Shown piece by piece: positions 45,565 through 53,249 of a stretch of DNA of 64,000 nucleotides. The first letter of the stretch is position 1, and the number at the start of each line of letters is the position of its first letter. The stretch lies in the NCBI RefSeq assembly GCF_001412215.1, contig NZ_LLWP01000003.1:248001-312000 (forward strand). Direction: 5' to 3'. The notes below the pieces were generated by a model, which searched no databases, had not been told where the DNA came from, and saw only the letters and a list, made by a program, of their open reading frames with translations. Origin of the DNA: Pedobacter sp. Hv1 (GTDB lineage Bacteria > Bacteroidota > Bacteroidia > Sphingobacteriales > Sphingobacteriaceae). The position numbers and the translations under genes are program-made.

Positions 45565-46621
45565 TGATTACAGGTTTTAACATATTGATATAACCCTCTA
45601 CACCTTCTGCAATTTCGCGAACATAAATAAATTCATCAGCCATGTGCGATCGGCCAGAAAAACCGGGACCTACTTTTACTGAAGGAATACTTAACAAAGC
45701 TTGATCTGAAGTTGTTGGCGATCCATAAGTGATCCTGCCTAAGGCAATTCCTGCTTGTACCAAAGGATGATCTTTATCAATAGAAGATGGTTTTAAACGA
45801 ATAGATCGAGGTTGTACATCGCAATCTACATTGGCCCGGATAATTTCTAACACTTCTTCATTGGTATAAGAATCGGTTACGCGAACATCTACCGTAAAAG
45901 TACAGGTAGCCGGTACCACATTGTGTTGTGAGCCTGCATTGATAATGGTTACTGTCATTTTTAATGGTCCAAAAACTTCCGATACTTTTGGGAATTGATA
46001 ATTCCTAAACCATTCGATAGCTGTTAGCGCTTTATAAATGGCATTTTCGCCTTCTTCTCTAGCGGCATGTCCTGCTTTACCATGAGCAACACAATCTAAC
46101 ACCAACAAACCACGTTCTGCAATAGCCAAATGCATTTCTGTAGGCTCGCCTACAATTCCAAATTCCAGTTCTCCCAAATCTGGCAAGACCAATTCTAATC
46201 CGTTATTTCCAGAAATCTCTTCTTCTGCAGTGGTAGCTAGACAAATATTATAGCTTAGGCCTTCTTGTTCGTAATAGTATAAAAAAGTACCGATTAACGA
46301 AACCAAGCAGCCTCCTGCATCATTACTCCCTAAGCCAAATAATTTATCGCCTTCTATGGCTGCATCGTAAGGATCGCGTGTATAACCTGAATTTGGTTTC
46401 ACAGTATCGTGGTGCGAGTTTAAAAGCAATGTAGGTTTAGCCTCATCAAAATACTTATTGTAAGCCCAAACATTATTCAATTTACGGTGAATCTGCACAC
46501 CTCGTTTTGCTAAAAACTGAGCAATCAGTTCAGCAGTTTGATCTTCTTCTTTGCTAAAAGACTGGATGCGAATCAATTGCTGCAATAGCTCCAGGATTTC
46601 TTTTTTTATATTTTCTAACAT
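45554..46621 (-). CDS. argE: M20 family deacylase of N-acylornithine/citrulline (ArgE-like)
   Basis: 355 residues. Metal ligands: NSHHDTV (H, D), GSNDAGG (D), the EE of ATTAEEEISG, and the C-terminal SGRSHMADEFIYV (H). A dimerisation domain is inserted in the middle. In this phylum it removes the acyl group after the carbamoyl transfer, giving citrulline from N-acylcitrulline. Co-directional with argB and proC. Confidence 0.88.
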   Translation of the reverse strand: MLENIKKEILELLQQLIRIQSFSKEEDQTAELIAQFLAKRGVQIHRKLNNVWAYNKYFDEAKPTLLLNSHHDTVKPNSGYTRDPYDAAIEGDKLFGLGSNDAGGCLVSLIGTFLYYYEQEGLSYNICLATTAEEEISGNNGLELVLPDLGELEFGIVGEPTEMHLAIAERGLLVLDCVAHGKAGHAAREEGENAIYKALTAIEWFRNYQFPKVSEVFGPLKMTVTIINAGSQHNVVPATCTFTVDVRVTDSYTNEEVLEIIRANVDCDVQPRSIRLKPSSIDKDHPLVQAGIALGRITYGSPTTSDQALLSIPSVKVGPGFSGRSHMADEFIYVREIAEGVEGYINMLKPVINGK

Positions 46622-46753
46622 AGTATCAAGTAGTGAGCATTAGGTATCAAGATTAGAAACGCGAATTAACGTTCTGCCTTAAATCCTAGCTCTTTTATGC
46701 TTCTTTAAGTTCGAGTATCAAGTATTAAGACCCATACCTTAAACCTTACACCC
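46622..46753. repeat. spacer with short-period quasi-repeats
   Basis: The argE-proC spacer has the word GTATCAAG twice near 46623 and once near 46717, and ends in CCTTAAACCTTACACCCTTAACC-type words. The same AAGGT(G)TA-like words build the arms of cassette B. There is no four-helix-bundle gene here and the copies are direct, not inverted. Confidence 0.55.
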
Positions 46754-47566
46754 TTAACCTTCTTTTGTGTACAAATTACCTGCTTTTAGGGCAGAAAGCT
46801 TTATTCCTTTGATTAATGATGAACTAAAGCCATTGTGTTCCATTTCATTCAAACCTGCAATGGTACAACCTTTGGGCGAAGTTACTTTATCTATTTCTGA
46901 TTCTGGATGTGTTCCGTGTAATAAAAGCAAATCTGCTGCTCCCTTTGCTGTTTGCACGGCCATTTTCAAAGCTTCATCGGCATGGAAGCCAATTTCTACT
47001 CCACCTTGCGAGGCGGCTCTAATGGCCCTTAAAAAGAAGGCAATGCCACAGGCACAAAGTGCAGTTGCAGAAGTCATCAAATCTTCATTGATCTTCACCA
47101 CTGAACCTACTGTTTCGAACATTTTGGTCACGTCTGTAAGATTTTCAGAAGATGCATTATCACTGGCAATACAAGTCATGGATTGGCCAATGGCAATGGC
47201 GGTATTTGGCATCGCTCTGATTACTTCCACATCATTCCCTACCTTCTCTTTTACCGCTGCACAACTTACTCCTGAGATGACAGAAATAACCAAGTGTTTA
47301 GTGGCAACTATTGAAGTATTGATTTCATCTAACACAGCATTGAGTTGTTGTGGCAATACGGCCAAAATCACAATATCTGCTGCTGCTACTGCAGCTTTAT
47401 TGTCATTACTGATATTAAAACCAGCTTCTTGATAAGCTTTGAGGTGATCAATGTTACGACGGGTAAGCGTAATTTCAGCAGCCCGAGCAAAATCAGCTTT
47501 CACTAAGCCTTTGGCTAATGATAAACCGATGTTTCCGCTTCCGATAATGGTAATTTTTTTCATCAT
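46754..47566 (-). CDS. proC: pyrroline-5-carboxylate reductase
   Basis: 270 residues. N-terminal Rossmann motif IIGSGNIGLSLAKGL; the C-terminal dimerisation domain carries the proC signature (DKVTSPKGCTIAGLNEMEHNGF). It makes proline from pyrroline-5-carboxylate with NAD(P)H. Its place in the arginine operon links proline and arginine synthesis from glutamate. Confidence 0.94.
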   Translation of the reverse strand: MMKKITIIGSGNIGLSLAKGLVKADFARAAEITLTRRNIDHLKAYQEAGFNISNDNKAAVAAADIVILAVLPQQLNAVLDEINTSIVATKHLVISVISGVSCAAVKEKVGNDVEVIRAMPNTAIAIGQSMTCIASDNASSENLTDVTKMFETVGSVVKINEDLMTSATALCACGIAFFLRAIRAASQGGVEIGFHADEALKMAVQTAKGAADLLLLHGTHPESEIDKVTSPKGCTIAGLNEMEHNGFSSSLIKGIKLSALKAGNLYTKEG

Positions 47567-47608
47567 TTAGGTTATTATAAATGCCGAAGCATAGTGTGGT
47601 TCATTGTA

Positions 47609-47886
47609 TTTTTTTGAAAAGCAATGGCTGTGCTGCTATTAAATTTTAGTCTTGCTATCCGCTTTACTCCGTTGCACTTCGTGTTCGCTGCTATCAGGTT
47701 TAAAGGGCAAAAGCGGTAGTTCTTTTGTTAAAACCTGGTCTGTCCTGGTTTGGCAGCAGAACGGCAAAAGAACTACTGCTCTGTGTGTTCTAAACCCGAT
47801 TGAAACGGCAGCCCCGAGGTACGAGGGCTACAGTGTAAAGCGGGGCTGCTGCAGGCGAAGAGCTAAACCGGTACTTTTCAAAAAAA
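47609..47886. repeat. 278-bp GC-richer structured element bounded by inverted repeats
   Basis: TTTTTTTGAAAAG at 47609-47621 is perfectly complementary to 47874-47886. Inside, 47712-47727 pairs with 47765-47780 (16 bp, one G-T/A-C difference), and GCAGCCCCG (47808-47816) pairs with CGGGGCTGC (47841-47849). The inside is clearly GC-richer than its surroundings. A 97-codon plus-strand frame across it looks incidental. It is probably a dispersed non-coding repeat, either MITE-like or a structured RNA. I have an unverified impression that similar sequence recurs in related genomes. Confidence 0.65.
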
Positions 47887-47906
47887 ACTTTCGCAAGGTG
47901 ATGTTT

Positions 47907-48695
47907 TTACCTCAACATTTTAGTTCCAAAAGTACCATCTTTTAGTTCCGAAAGTTCATCAGCCTTACCAATATATACCGCTGAAACTCCTTTTTTAATG
48001 GCCTCAAAAGCATTGTGTAATTTGGGGATCATCCCGCCTGCCACGGTACCATCTGCTTTTAACCCCTCAAACTCATCAGCCCTAATTTCTCTTACCACAG
48101 ACTCATCATTGTTCACATCTCTCAACACACCCTTTTTCTCAAAACAATAGACCAATTGTGTTTGATACAAAGATGACATGGCAACAGCAATGGCCGAAGC
48201 AATGGTATCTGCATTGGTATTTAAAAGTTGTGTAGCTCCATCATGTGTAATGGCACACATTACGGGTACCAAGTCTGCTTTCAGTAAACTATCTAAGGTA
48301 TTGATGTTTACAGAAGTTTCGTCTAAATCGCCTACATAACCATAATCTATCGGTTCTATAGGGCGTTTTTTTGCTTTAATTACGTTTCCATCTGCACCGC
48401 TCAATCCAATGGCATTGGTTCCTTTTGCTTGCAATTGGGCCACCATATTTTTATTGATCAGGCCTGCATACACCATGGTTACAATGCGTAAAGTCTCGAT
48501 ATCTGTAATTCTTCTACCTTCAACCATTTTGGCTTCAATACCTAATGATTCGCCCAGTTCTGTTGCAATTTTACCCCCACCATGCACCAAAATTTTATCT
48601 CCAGGCAATGCTGTAAAATCCAATAGAAATTGATGCAGGTTTTCGGAATTATCGATTACATTCCCCCCTATTTTAACAATGGTTAGCTGTTTCAT
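47907..48695 (-). CDS. argB: acetylglutamate kinase
   Basis: 262 residues of the amino-acid kinase fold: VKIGGNVIDN, VHGGGKIATELGESLG, and the C-terminal GGMIPKLHNAFEAIKKGVSAVYIG. It phosphorylates N-acylglutamate, the second step of the pathway. Separated from the carbamoyltransferase gene upstream by the copy-3 palindrome. Confidence 0.96.
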   Translation of the reverse strand: MKQLTIVKIGGNVIDNSENLHQFLLDFTALPGDKILVHGGGKIATELGESLGIEAKMVEGRRITDIETLRIVTMVYAGLINKNMVAQLQAKGTNAIGLSGADGNVIKAKKRPIEPIDYGYVGDLDETSVNINTLDSLLKADLVPVMCAITHDGATQLLNTNADTIASAIAVAMSSLYQTQLVYCFEKKGVLRDVNNDESVVREIRADEFEGLKADGTVAGGMIPKLHNAFEAIKKGVSAVYIGKADELSELKDGTFGTKMLR

Positions 48696-48715
48696 TTTTT
48701 AGGTATTTAGGTTAA

Positions 48716-48748
48716 TCACGTTGGTTCGTGTAACACGAACCAACGTGA
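48716..48748. repeat. 33-bp palindrome (GGTTCGTG family, copy 3)
   Basis: TCACGTTGGTTCGTGT (48716-48731) is perfectly complementary to 48733-48748 around a single A. It has the same core as copies 1 and 2, with outer arms TCACGTT/AACGTGA. Here it lies inside an operon, between argF' and argB, and has no T-run on either side. Confidence 0.85.
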
Positions 48749-48754
48749 CATGAA

Positions 48755-49726
48755 TTACAATTTTTCTAACATCGCTTTTAGCACTGCTTGGGCAGACCAA
48801 AGGCGATTTCCAGCTTCGTGCACAACTATTGAATTTGGTCCATCCAAAATTTCTGAAGACAATTCCAAATCGCGACGAACGGGTAAACAATGCATTACTT
48901 TGGCATCATTTGTCAATTTCAGTTTTTCATTGTTCATCATCCACCCATCGGGATAGGTAAGTACTTTACCGTATTCTTTATAACTGCTCCAGTTTTTAAC
49001 GTAGATGTAGTCTGCCCCATTTAGCGCAGTCTCTAAATTATATTCAATTTTTGCTCCAGGTGTAAAATCTGCTGAAAGCTCGTATCCTTCTGGTTGAGCA
49101 ATAGTAAAATCTAACATCTCTTCCTGCTGTGCTTTACACATCCACTCGGCAAAAGAATTAGGCACCGCTTGTGGTAATGCCTTTACATGTGGCGCCCACG
49201 CCAATACAACTTTTGGTTTGGTACCATCTGATTTTTTGCTCCAAGTTTCATGAATGGTAATGATATCAGCAAAACTTTGTAAGGGGTGTCTGGTGGCACT
49301 TTCTAAACTAACCACAGGAACTGCGCAATATTTCACAAATTTATTGAAGAAATCTTCACTATAATCTTCCTCACGGTTATTCAGTTTTGGAAAAGAACGT
49401 AGGCCTAAGATATCGCAATATTGGCCCATTACAGCTGCTGCCTCGCGAATGTGCTCTACCGTACTTCCGTTCATCACCACACCATCTTGTGTTTCTAAAG
49501 CCCAGCCTTCTTTATCCATGTTCATCACCATTACGTTCATCCCCAAATTGAGCGCCGCTTTTTGTGTGCTCAATCGGGTACGGAGACTAGGATTCATAAA
49601 AACTAAACCCAGGGTTCTGTTTTTACCCAAACTTTGAAATGCATAGGGATTTGCCTTCAATGCCAATGCATCATTTACAAATTGTTTGATGTTCGGAACA
49701 TCGTGTACAGAGGTGAAAAGTTTCAT
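48755..49726 (-). CDS. argF': N-acylornithine carbamoyltransferase (acetyl or succinyl)
   Basis: 323 residues. Carbamoyl-phosphate loop PSLRTRLST, the ESATRHPLQSFAD motif and HCLPVRRDLE show a transcarbamylase; the sequence is of the N-acylornithine type, not OTCase. At the residue reported to set acyl specificity (Glu92 in the acetyl enzyme of Xanthomonas, Pro90 in the succinyl enzyme of Bacteroides fragilis) this protein has Val90, in GSTVEHIREA. Loss of Glu favours the succinyl substrate, by analogy. Between cassette B and argB. Confidence 0.93.
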   Translation of the reverse strand: MKLFTSVHDVPNIKQFVNDALALKANPYAFQSLGKNRTLGLVFMNPSLRTRLSTQKAALNLGMNVMVMNMDKEGWALETQDGVVMNGSTVEHIREAAAVMGQYCDILGLRSFPKLNNREEDYSEDFFNKFVKYCAVPVVSLESATRHPLQSFADIITIHETWSKKSDGTKPKVVLAWAPHVKALPQAVPNSFAEWMCKAQQEEMLDFTIAQPEGYELSADFTPGAKIEYNLETALNGADYIYVKNWSSYKEYGKVLTYPDGWMMNNEKLKLTNDAKVMHCLPVRRDLELSSEILDGPNSIVVHEAGNRLWSAQAVLKAMLEKL

Positions 49727-49741
49727 CTTAAATAAGGTATA

Positions 49742-50171
49742 AGGTAAAAGGTGTAGGGTTTAAGGTTTTGTCCCTCCACTTCTCAAAAATTTTAAAAATG
49801 AAATTAGCATTGCCCTAACTTCGTTAATTGATTGGTTTACTTTCTCGTAATCATCCTCACTTATATATTTCAATTCTAAAGCACATAAGCAACAATAATC
49901 TATTTCATTGGCCGAACCTAAGGCATTATCTAAAAAATGTGCAAAATCTTTATCCGTAAATCTTCCACATCCTTCAACAATATTTAAGGGAATAGACAAA
50001 GAGGCTCGAGTTAGTTGAGAGGTTAATTCAAATCGCTCTTCCTTTGGAAATTGAATCGCAATATTTTTCTTAATGAACATATTCAATTCATGTGCCTTTT
50101 TCCAAACTTCAAGCTTTTTATAATCTCTCACGCTATTTCGCCTTACACCTTATGCCCTATACCTTTTACCT
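49742..50171. repeat. IVS-like cassette B: inverted-repeat arms around a four-helix-bundle gene
   Basis: Left arm 49742-49768 and right arm 50145-50171 are complementary at 23 of 27 positions. Each arm is itself built from AAGGT-type words with a period of about 8-9 bases. The left arm contains the stop codon of the four-helix gene; the right arm encodes the last residues of ArgD (KEVKGIGHKV). Confidence 0.65.
49760..50131 (-). CDS. four-helix-bundle protein, 23S rRNA IVS family (cassette B)
   Basis: 123 residues from a GTG start at 50131 (MRDYKKLEVWKKAHEL). Standard family boxes: IQFPKEERFELTSQLTRASLSIPLNIVEGCGR and LGSANEIDYCCLCA, all helical. It is close to the cassette C protein and less like the cassette A one. 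It sits between argF' and argD within the arginine operon and has no known part in arginine synthesis. Confidence 0.9.
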   Translation of the reverse strand: MRDYKKLEVWKKAHELNMFIKKNIAIQFPKEERFELTSQLTRASLSIPLNIVEGCGRFTDKDFAHFLDNALGSANEIDYCCLCALELKYISEDDYEKVNQSINEVRAMLISFLKFLRSGGTKP

Positions 50172-51291
50172 CTTTACTAAACGCAGCTAAAAACTCATCT
50201 GCATGTGCTTTTGTTAAATTTAGTGCGGGTAGCAAACGGATCACATTTGGTTTAGCTTCGCCAGTAAAAATGTGGTGGGTAAACAATAGCTCTTTTTTAA
50301 CATGTGCCAATTCTTCTGGTAGTTCTATACCAATCATTAATCCACGGCCACGAACTTCTTTTACTTGCTCAAATTTCTTCAATTCGGTAATGAGGTAATT
50401 GCCCACTTCTTCAGCATTTTTCATCAAGTTGTCTTGCTCCATGATTTCTAATACTGCTAATGCTGCAGCACAGGCCAAATGGTTACCACCAAAAGTTGTT
50501 CCCAACTCGCCATGCCATGGTTTAAATTTAGGGGCAATTGAAATACCCGCTACCGGAAAACCGTTGCCCATTCCTTTGGCCATAGTATATACATCAGCTG
50601 CTACGCCAGCATGATCATGCGAATAGAATAAACCTGTACGACCATAACCACACTGTACACTATCTGCAATGTAAACAGCATTGTATTCGTCACACAGTGA
50701 ACGGATTTTTTGCAAGAAACTCTTTGAAGCTTCTTTAATACCGCCAACACCTTGAATGCCTTCAATAATTACTGCAGCAATTTCATCGCCTTGTGCTTTG
50801 AATGTTTCTTCTAAAGCTACTTCATTATTATGTGGCAAGAAAATCACATTGCTATTTTCATTTACAGGTGCCACAATCTTAGGGTTATCTGTTACTGCAA
50901 CCGCGAGCGAGGTACGTCCGTGAAATGCGCCTTTAAAGGCAATTACTTTTTTTCGTCCATTGTAAAACGAAGCCAGTTTCAAGGCATTTTCATTCGCCTC
51001 TGCTCCGGAGTTACACAAGAACAATTGAAAATCTTTTTTCCCAGAAACCTGACCTAATTTTTCGGCCAGCTGAACTTGTAAAGGAATTTTAACAGAGTTG
51101 GAATAAAAACCGACCTTATTTAATTGGTCTGTTAAACGATTAACGTAGTGCGGATTGGTATGCCCAATTGAAATTACAGCATGACCGCCATATAAATCTA
51201 AATATTGTTGTCCATTAGCATCCCAAACATGGCTGTCTGCTGCTTTGGTTATTTCTATATCATTAAGAGGGTAAACGTCGAATAAGTTCAT
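50143..51291 (-). CDS. argD: acetylornithine/succinylornithine aminotransferase
   Basis: 382 residues, class III aminotransferase: NSGAEANENALKLA, the YIADSVQCGYGRTG segment, and the PLP Lys in TMAKGMGNGFPVAG. It makes N-acylornithine from the semialdehyde with glutamate. Its C-terminus KEVKGIGHKV is encoded by the right arm of cassette B, so the protein end may have been altered when the cassette arose. Flanked by cassettes on both sides. Confidence 0.95.
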   Translation of the reverse strand: MNLFDVYPLNDIEITKAADSHVWDANGQQYLDLYGGHAVISIGHTNPHYVNRLTDQLNKVGFYSNSVKIPLQVQLAEKLGQVSGKKDFQLFLCNSGAEANENALKLASFYNGRKKVIAFKGAFHGRTSLAVAVTDNPKIVAPVNENSNVIFLPHNNEVALEETFKAQGDEIAAVIIEGIQGVGGIKEASKSFLQKIRSLCDEYNAVYIADSVQCGYGRTGLFYSHDHAGVAADVYTMAKGMGNGFPVAGISIAPKFKPWHGELGTTFGGNHLACAAALAVLEIMEQDNLMKNAEEVGNYLITELKKFEQVKEVRGRGLMIGIELPEELAHVKKELLFTHHIFTGEAKPNVIRLLPALNLTKAHADEFLAAFSKEVKGIGHKV

Positions 51292-51358
51292 TATTTTTTA
51301 AGTTCTAAGTAGTACGTTGTAAGTTTTAAGTTATACGTATTAGGTTATAAGTTGTACC

Positions 51359-51797
51359 TTTTAAGTATTAAGTTGTACGTTATAAGTATTAAGTTAAAGG
51401 TCTTGATGTTTATTTACTTCTTACTTTTCCAATTAAGGAAATCAGCATGGCCTTCACTTCATTAATATCATTTGAAAGGGTTGAAAATTGTTCTTCAGAC
51501 AGGTAATCCAAATCCTTGGATAAAATCAAAAAGTATTCGGTTTCATTCGCTGAACCTAAAGAAATATTCAAATACTTTGCTAAATCTGATTGGGTATTTT
51601 TACCACAACCCTCCGCAATATTTGCAGGTATAGAAGCCGAAGCCCGCCGCAGCTGACTTGTTAATCCATACACCTCTTCTTTAGGAAATTTTGAGCTAGC
51701 TTTATAAATACTAAGTGTAATTAGATGCGCTTTATCCCAAACTTTTAGCTCTTTAAAATTTTGCATACACTTATAACGTATTACTTAAAACTTATAA
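51359..51797. repeat. IVS-like cassette C: inverted-repeat arms around a four-helix-bundle gene
   Basis: Left arm 51359-51389 and right arm 51767-51797 are complementary at 26 of 31 positions. The left flank extends back to about 51299 as a run of TAAGTT/GTACGT-type words with a period of about 9-10. The right arm touches the ATG of the four-helix gene and ends one base before the argC stop codon. Confidence 0.65.
51410..51766 (-). CDS. four-helix-bundle protein, 23S rRNA IVS family (cassette C)
   Basis: 118 residues, helical: MQNFKELKVWDKAHLITL, KFPKEEVYGLTSQLRRASASIPANIAEGCGK, LGSANETEYFLIL, then a C-terminal helix. A textbook member of the family. The ATG directly abuts the right arm, so its own start signal would be inside the stem. 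Located between argD and argC. Confidence 0.92.
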   Translation of the reverse strand: MQNFKELKVWDKAHLITLSIYKASSKFPKEEVYGLTSQLRRASASIPANIAEGCGKNTQSDLAKYLNISLGSANETEYFLILSKDLDYLSEEQFSTLSNDINEVKAMLISLIGKVRSK

Positions 51798-51798
51798 C

Positions 51799-52782
51799 TC
51801 AAAAAGCTCCTGCTTTTAACCTCAACCCCGCCGTTTCTTCTAATCCAAACATCAAATTCATGTTCTGAACCGCTTGTCCGCTGGCTCCTTTTAACAGGTT
51901 ATCGATAATGCTGATGATCAATAGTTGATCACCATGTTTTTCTACATGCACCAACGCTTTATTGGTATTGACCACCTGCTTTAAATCGATGTTTTTCCGA
52001 CTTACGTGCGTAAATGGGTGTGCACTATAATATTCTTCGTAAATGGTTTGTGCTTCTGCTAAAGTCAAATCACTTTCGGTATACATTGCTGCTAAAATCC
52101 CTCTGGTAAAATCGCCACGTTGTGGGATGAAATTCAGGGCTTGATCAAGTGTTGGCTGCAACTGCAAAAGGCTTTCTCCAATTTCGCCTAAATGTTGATG
52201 ATCGAATGCTTTGTAAATGGATAAGTTGTTATTTCTCCAACTGAAATGTGAAGTAGATGATAAACTTTGTCCTGCCCCAGTTGAACCCGTTGTGGCATTG
52301 ATATGAACTTCGGCTTTGATCAATCCTTTAGCTGCCAATGGCAACAGGCCGAGTTGAATACAGGTAGCAAAACAACCAGGGTTGGCAATGTTCTGGGCCG
52401 AAGCAATCTGAACTTTGTTCAGTTCAGGTAGCCCATAAATGAAGTTACGTGTTCCAAGTTGCGCGTTATGGGCTAGTCTAAAATCTTGAGAAAGATCGAT
52501 GATTTTAATACTGGCATCGATTGGGTTTGCTTCCAGAAACTTCTTCGCATCGCCATGGCCAACACATAAAAATAACACGTCAATATCTTGCGAAACATCA
52601 CTCACAAATTTAAGATCGGTATCGCCAATCAGATCGGTATGTACATCAGAAATTAGGTTTCCAGCATTACTCGTGCTGTTTACAAAAGCAATTTCTACAT
52701 TTGGGTGATTGACCAAAATGCGCAACATCTCTCCTCCGGTATATCCTGCCCCACCAATTATCCCTGCTTTAATTTTATTCAT
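51799..52782 (-). CDS. argC: N-acetyl-gamma-glutamyl-phosphate reductase
   Basis: 327 residues: N-terminal GGAGYTGGEMLRIL, catalytic Cys in ANPGCFATCIQLG, and the PQRGDFTRGILAAMYTE region. NADPH-dependent third step of the pathway. The stop begins two bases after the right arm of cassette C. Two bases separate it from the GNAT gene upstream. Confidence 0.95.
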   Translation of the reverse strand: MNKIKAGIIGGAGYTGGEMLRILVNHPNVEIAFVNSTSNAGNLISDVHTDLIGDTDLKFVSDVSQDIDVLFLCVGHGDAKKFLEANPIDASIKIIDLSQDFRLAHNAQLGTRNFIYGLPELNKVQIASAQNIANPGCFATCIQLGLLPLAAKGLIKAEVHINATTGSTGAGQSLSSTSHFSWRNNNLSIYKAFDHQHLGEIGESLLQLQPTLDQALNFIPQRGDFTRGILAAMYTESDLTLAEAQTIYEEYYSAHPFTHVSRKNIDLKQVVNTNKALVHVEKHGDQLLIISIIDNLLKGASGQAVQNMNLMFGLEETAGLRLKAGAF

Positions 52783-52784
52783 CT

Positions 52785-53249
52785 TTATGAGTTTACTGCT
52801 ATTTTATACAAAAAGAACTCTTTGTCTTCTTCTTGTTTTATAAATCCTATGGCTTCGTATAAACTTTGTGCGGTATAGTTATCAACTGCTGTTTCTAATT
52901 GCACAAAAGTGGAACCTTGTTTTTTGGCAAAATCCATTGCGGTTTTGATCAATTTTTCTCCAATACCTTGTTTACGGTAGTCGGCATTAACAAATAGATC
53001 ATTCAATATCCAATTTTTGATCAACCTTACCGATGAGTATTTAGGGTAAAGCTGTGTAAAGGCTACAGGTTGATCATCGTCCATTGCTACAAAAATGATC
53101 GATTCGTTATTTTGTAAACGTTCATTGATAAATGCTTGTGCCATTCCGATATCCGATAGCTGCTTATAGAATATTCGATACTGATTAAATAACCCCACTA
53201 CGAGGTTAGCTTCTGCCAAATTGATCTGTTTAATGCTGATGTTATTCAT
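52785..53249 (-). CDS. GNAT family N-acetyltransferase in the arginine operon
   Basis: 154 residues. Acetyl-CoA loop NADYRKQGIGEKLIK (R-x-x-G-I-G), C-terminal TAQSLYEAIGFIKQEE. It overlaps the cupin gene by 8 bases and lies 2 bases before argC. Substrate unknown; its position does not prove a role in arginine synthesis, as the gene at 54859 is the better candidate for the acylation step. Confidence 0.85.
   Translation of the reverse strand: MNNISIKQINLAEANLVVGLFNQYRIFYKQLSDIGMAQAFINERLQNNESIIFVAMDDDQPVAFTQLYPKYSSVRLIKNWILNDLFVNADYRKQGIGEKLIKTAMDFAKKQGSTFVQLETAVDNYTAQSLYEAIGFIKQEEDKEFFLYKIAVNS

Noticed and set aside
46767..47432. 221-codon plus-strand ORF
   Set aside because: Antisense to proC, which has full family motifs; it has no motif of its own.
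47652..47945. 97-codon plus-strand ORF
   Set aside because: It runs through the structured element and into the argB 3' end on the opposite strand; the residues look like translated hairpin sequence, not a protein.
31644..51766. Diversity-generating retroelement (four-helix proteins resemble the Avd accessory protein)
   Set aside because: No reverse transcriptase, template repeat or variable repeat is present near any of the three genes.
49742..51797. Ordinary insertion sequences at the cassettes
   Set aside because: No transposase in the cassettes, and the terminal repeats differ between loci, unlike transposase-recognised ends.
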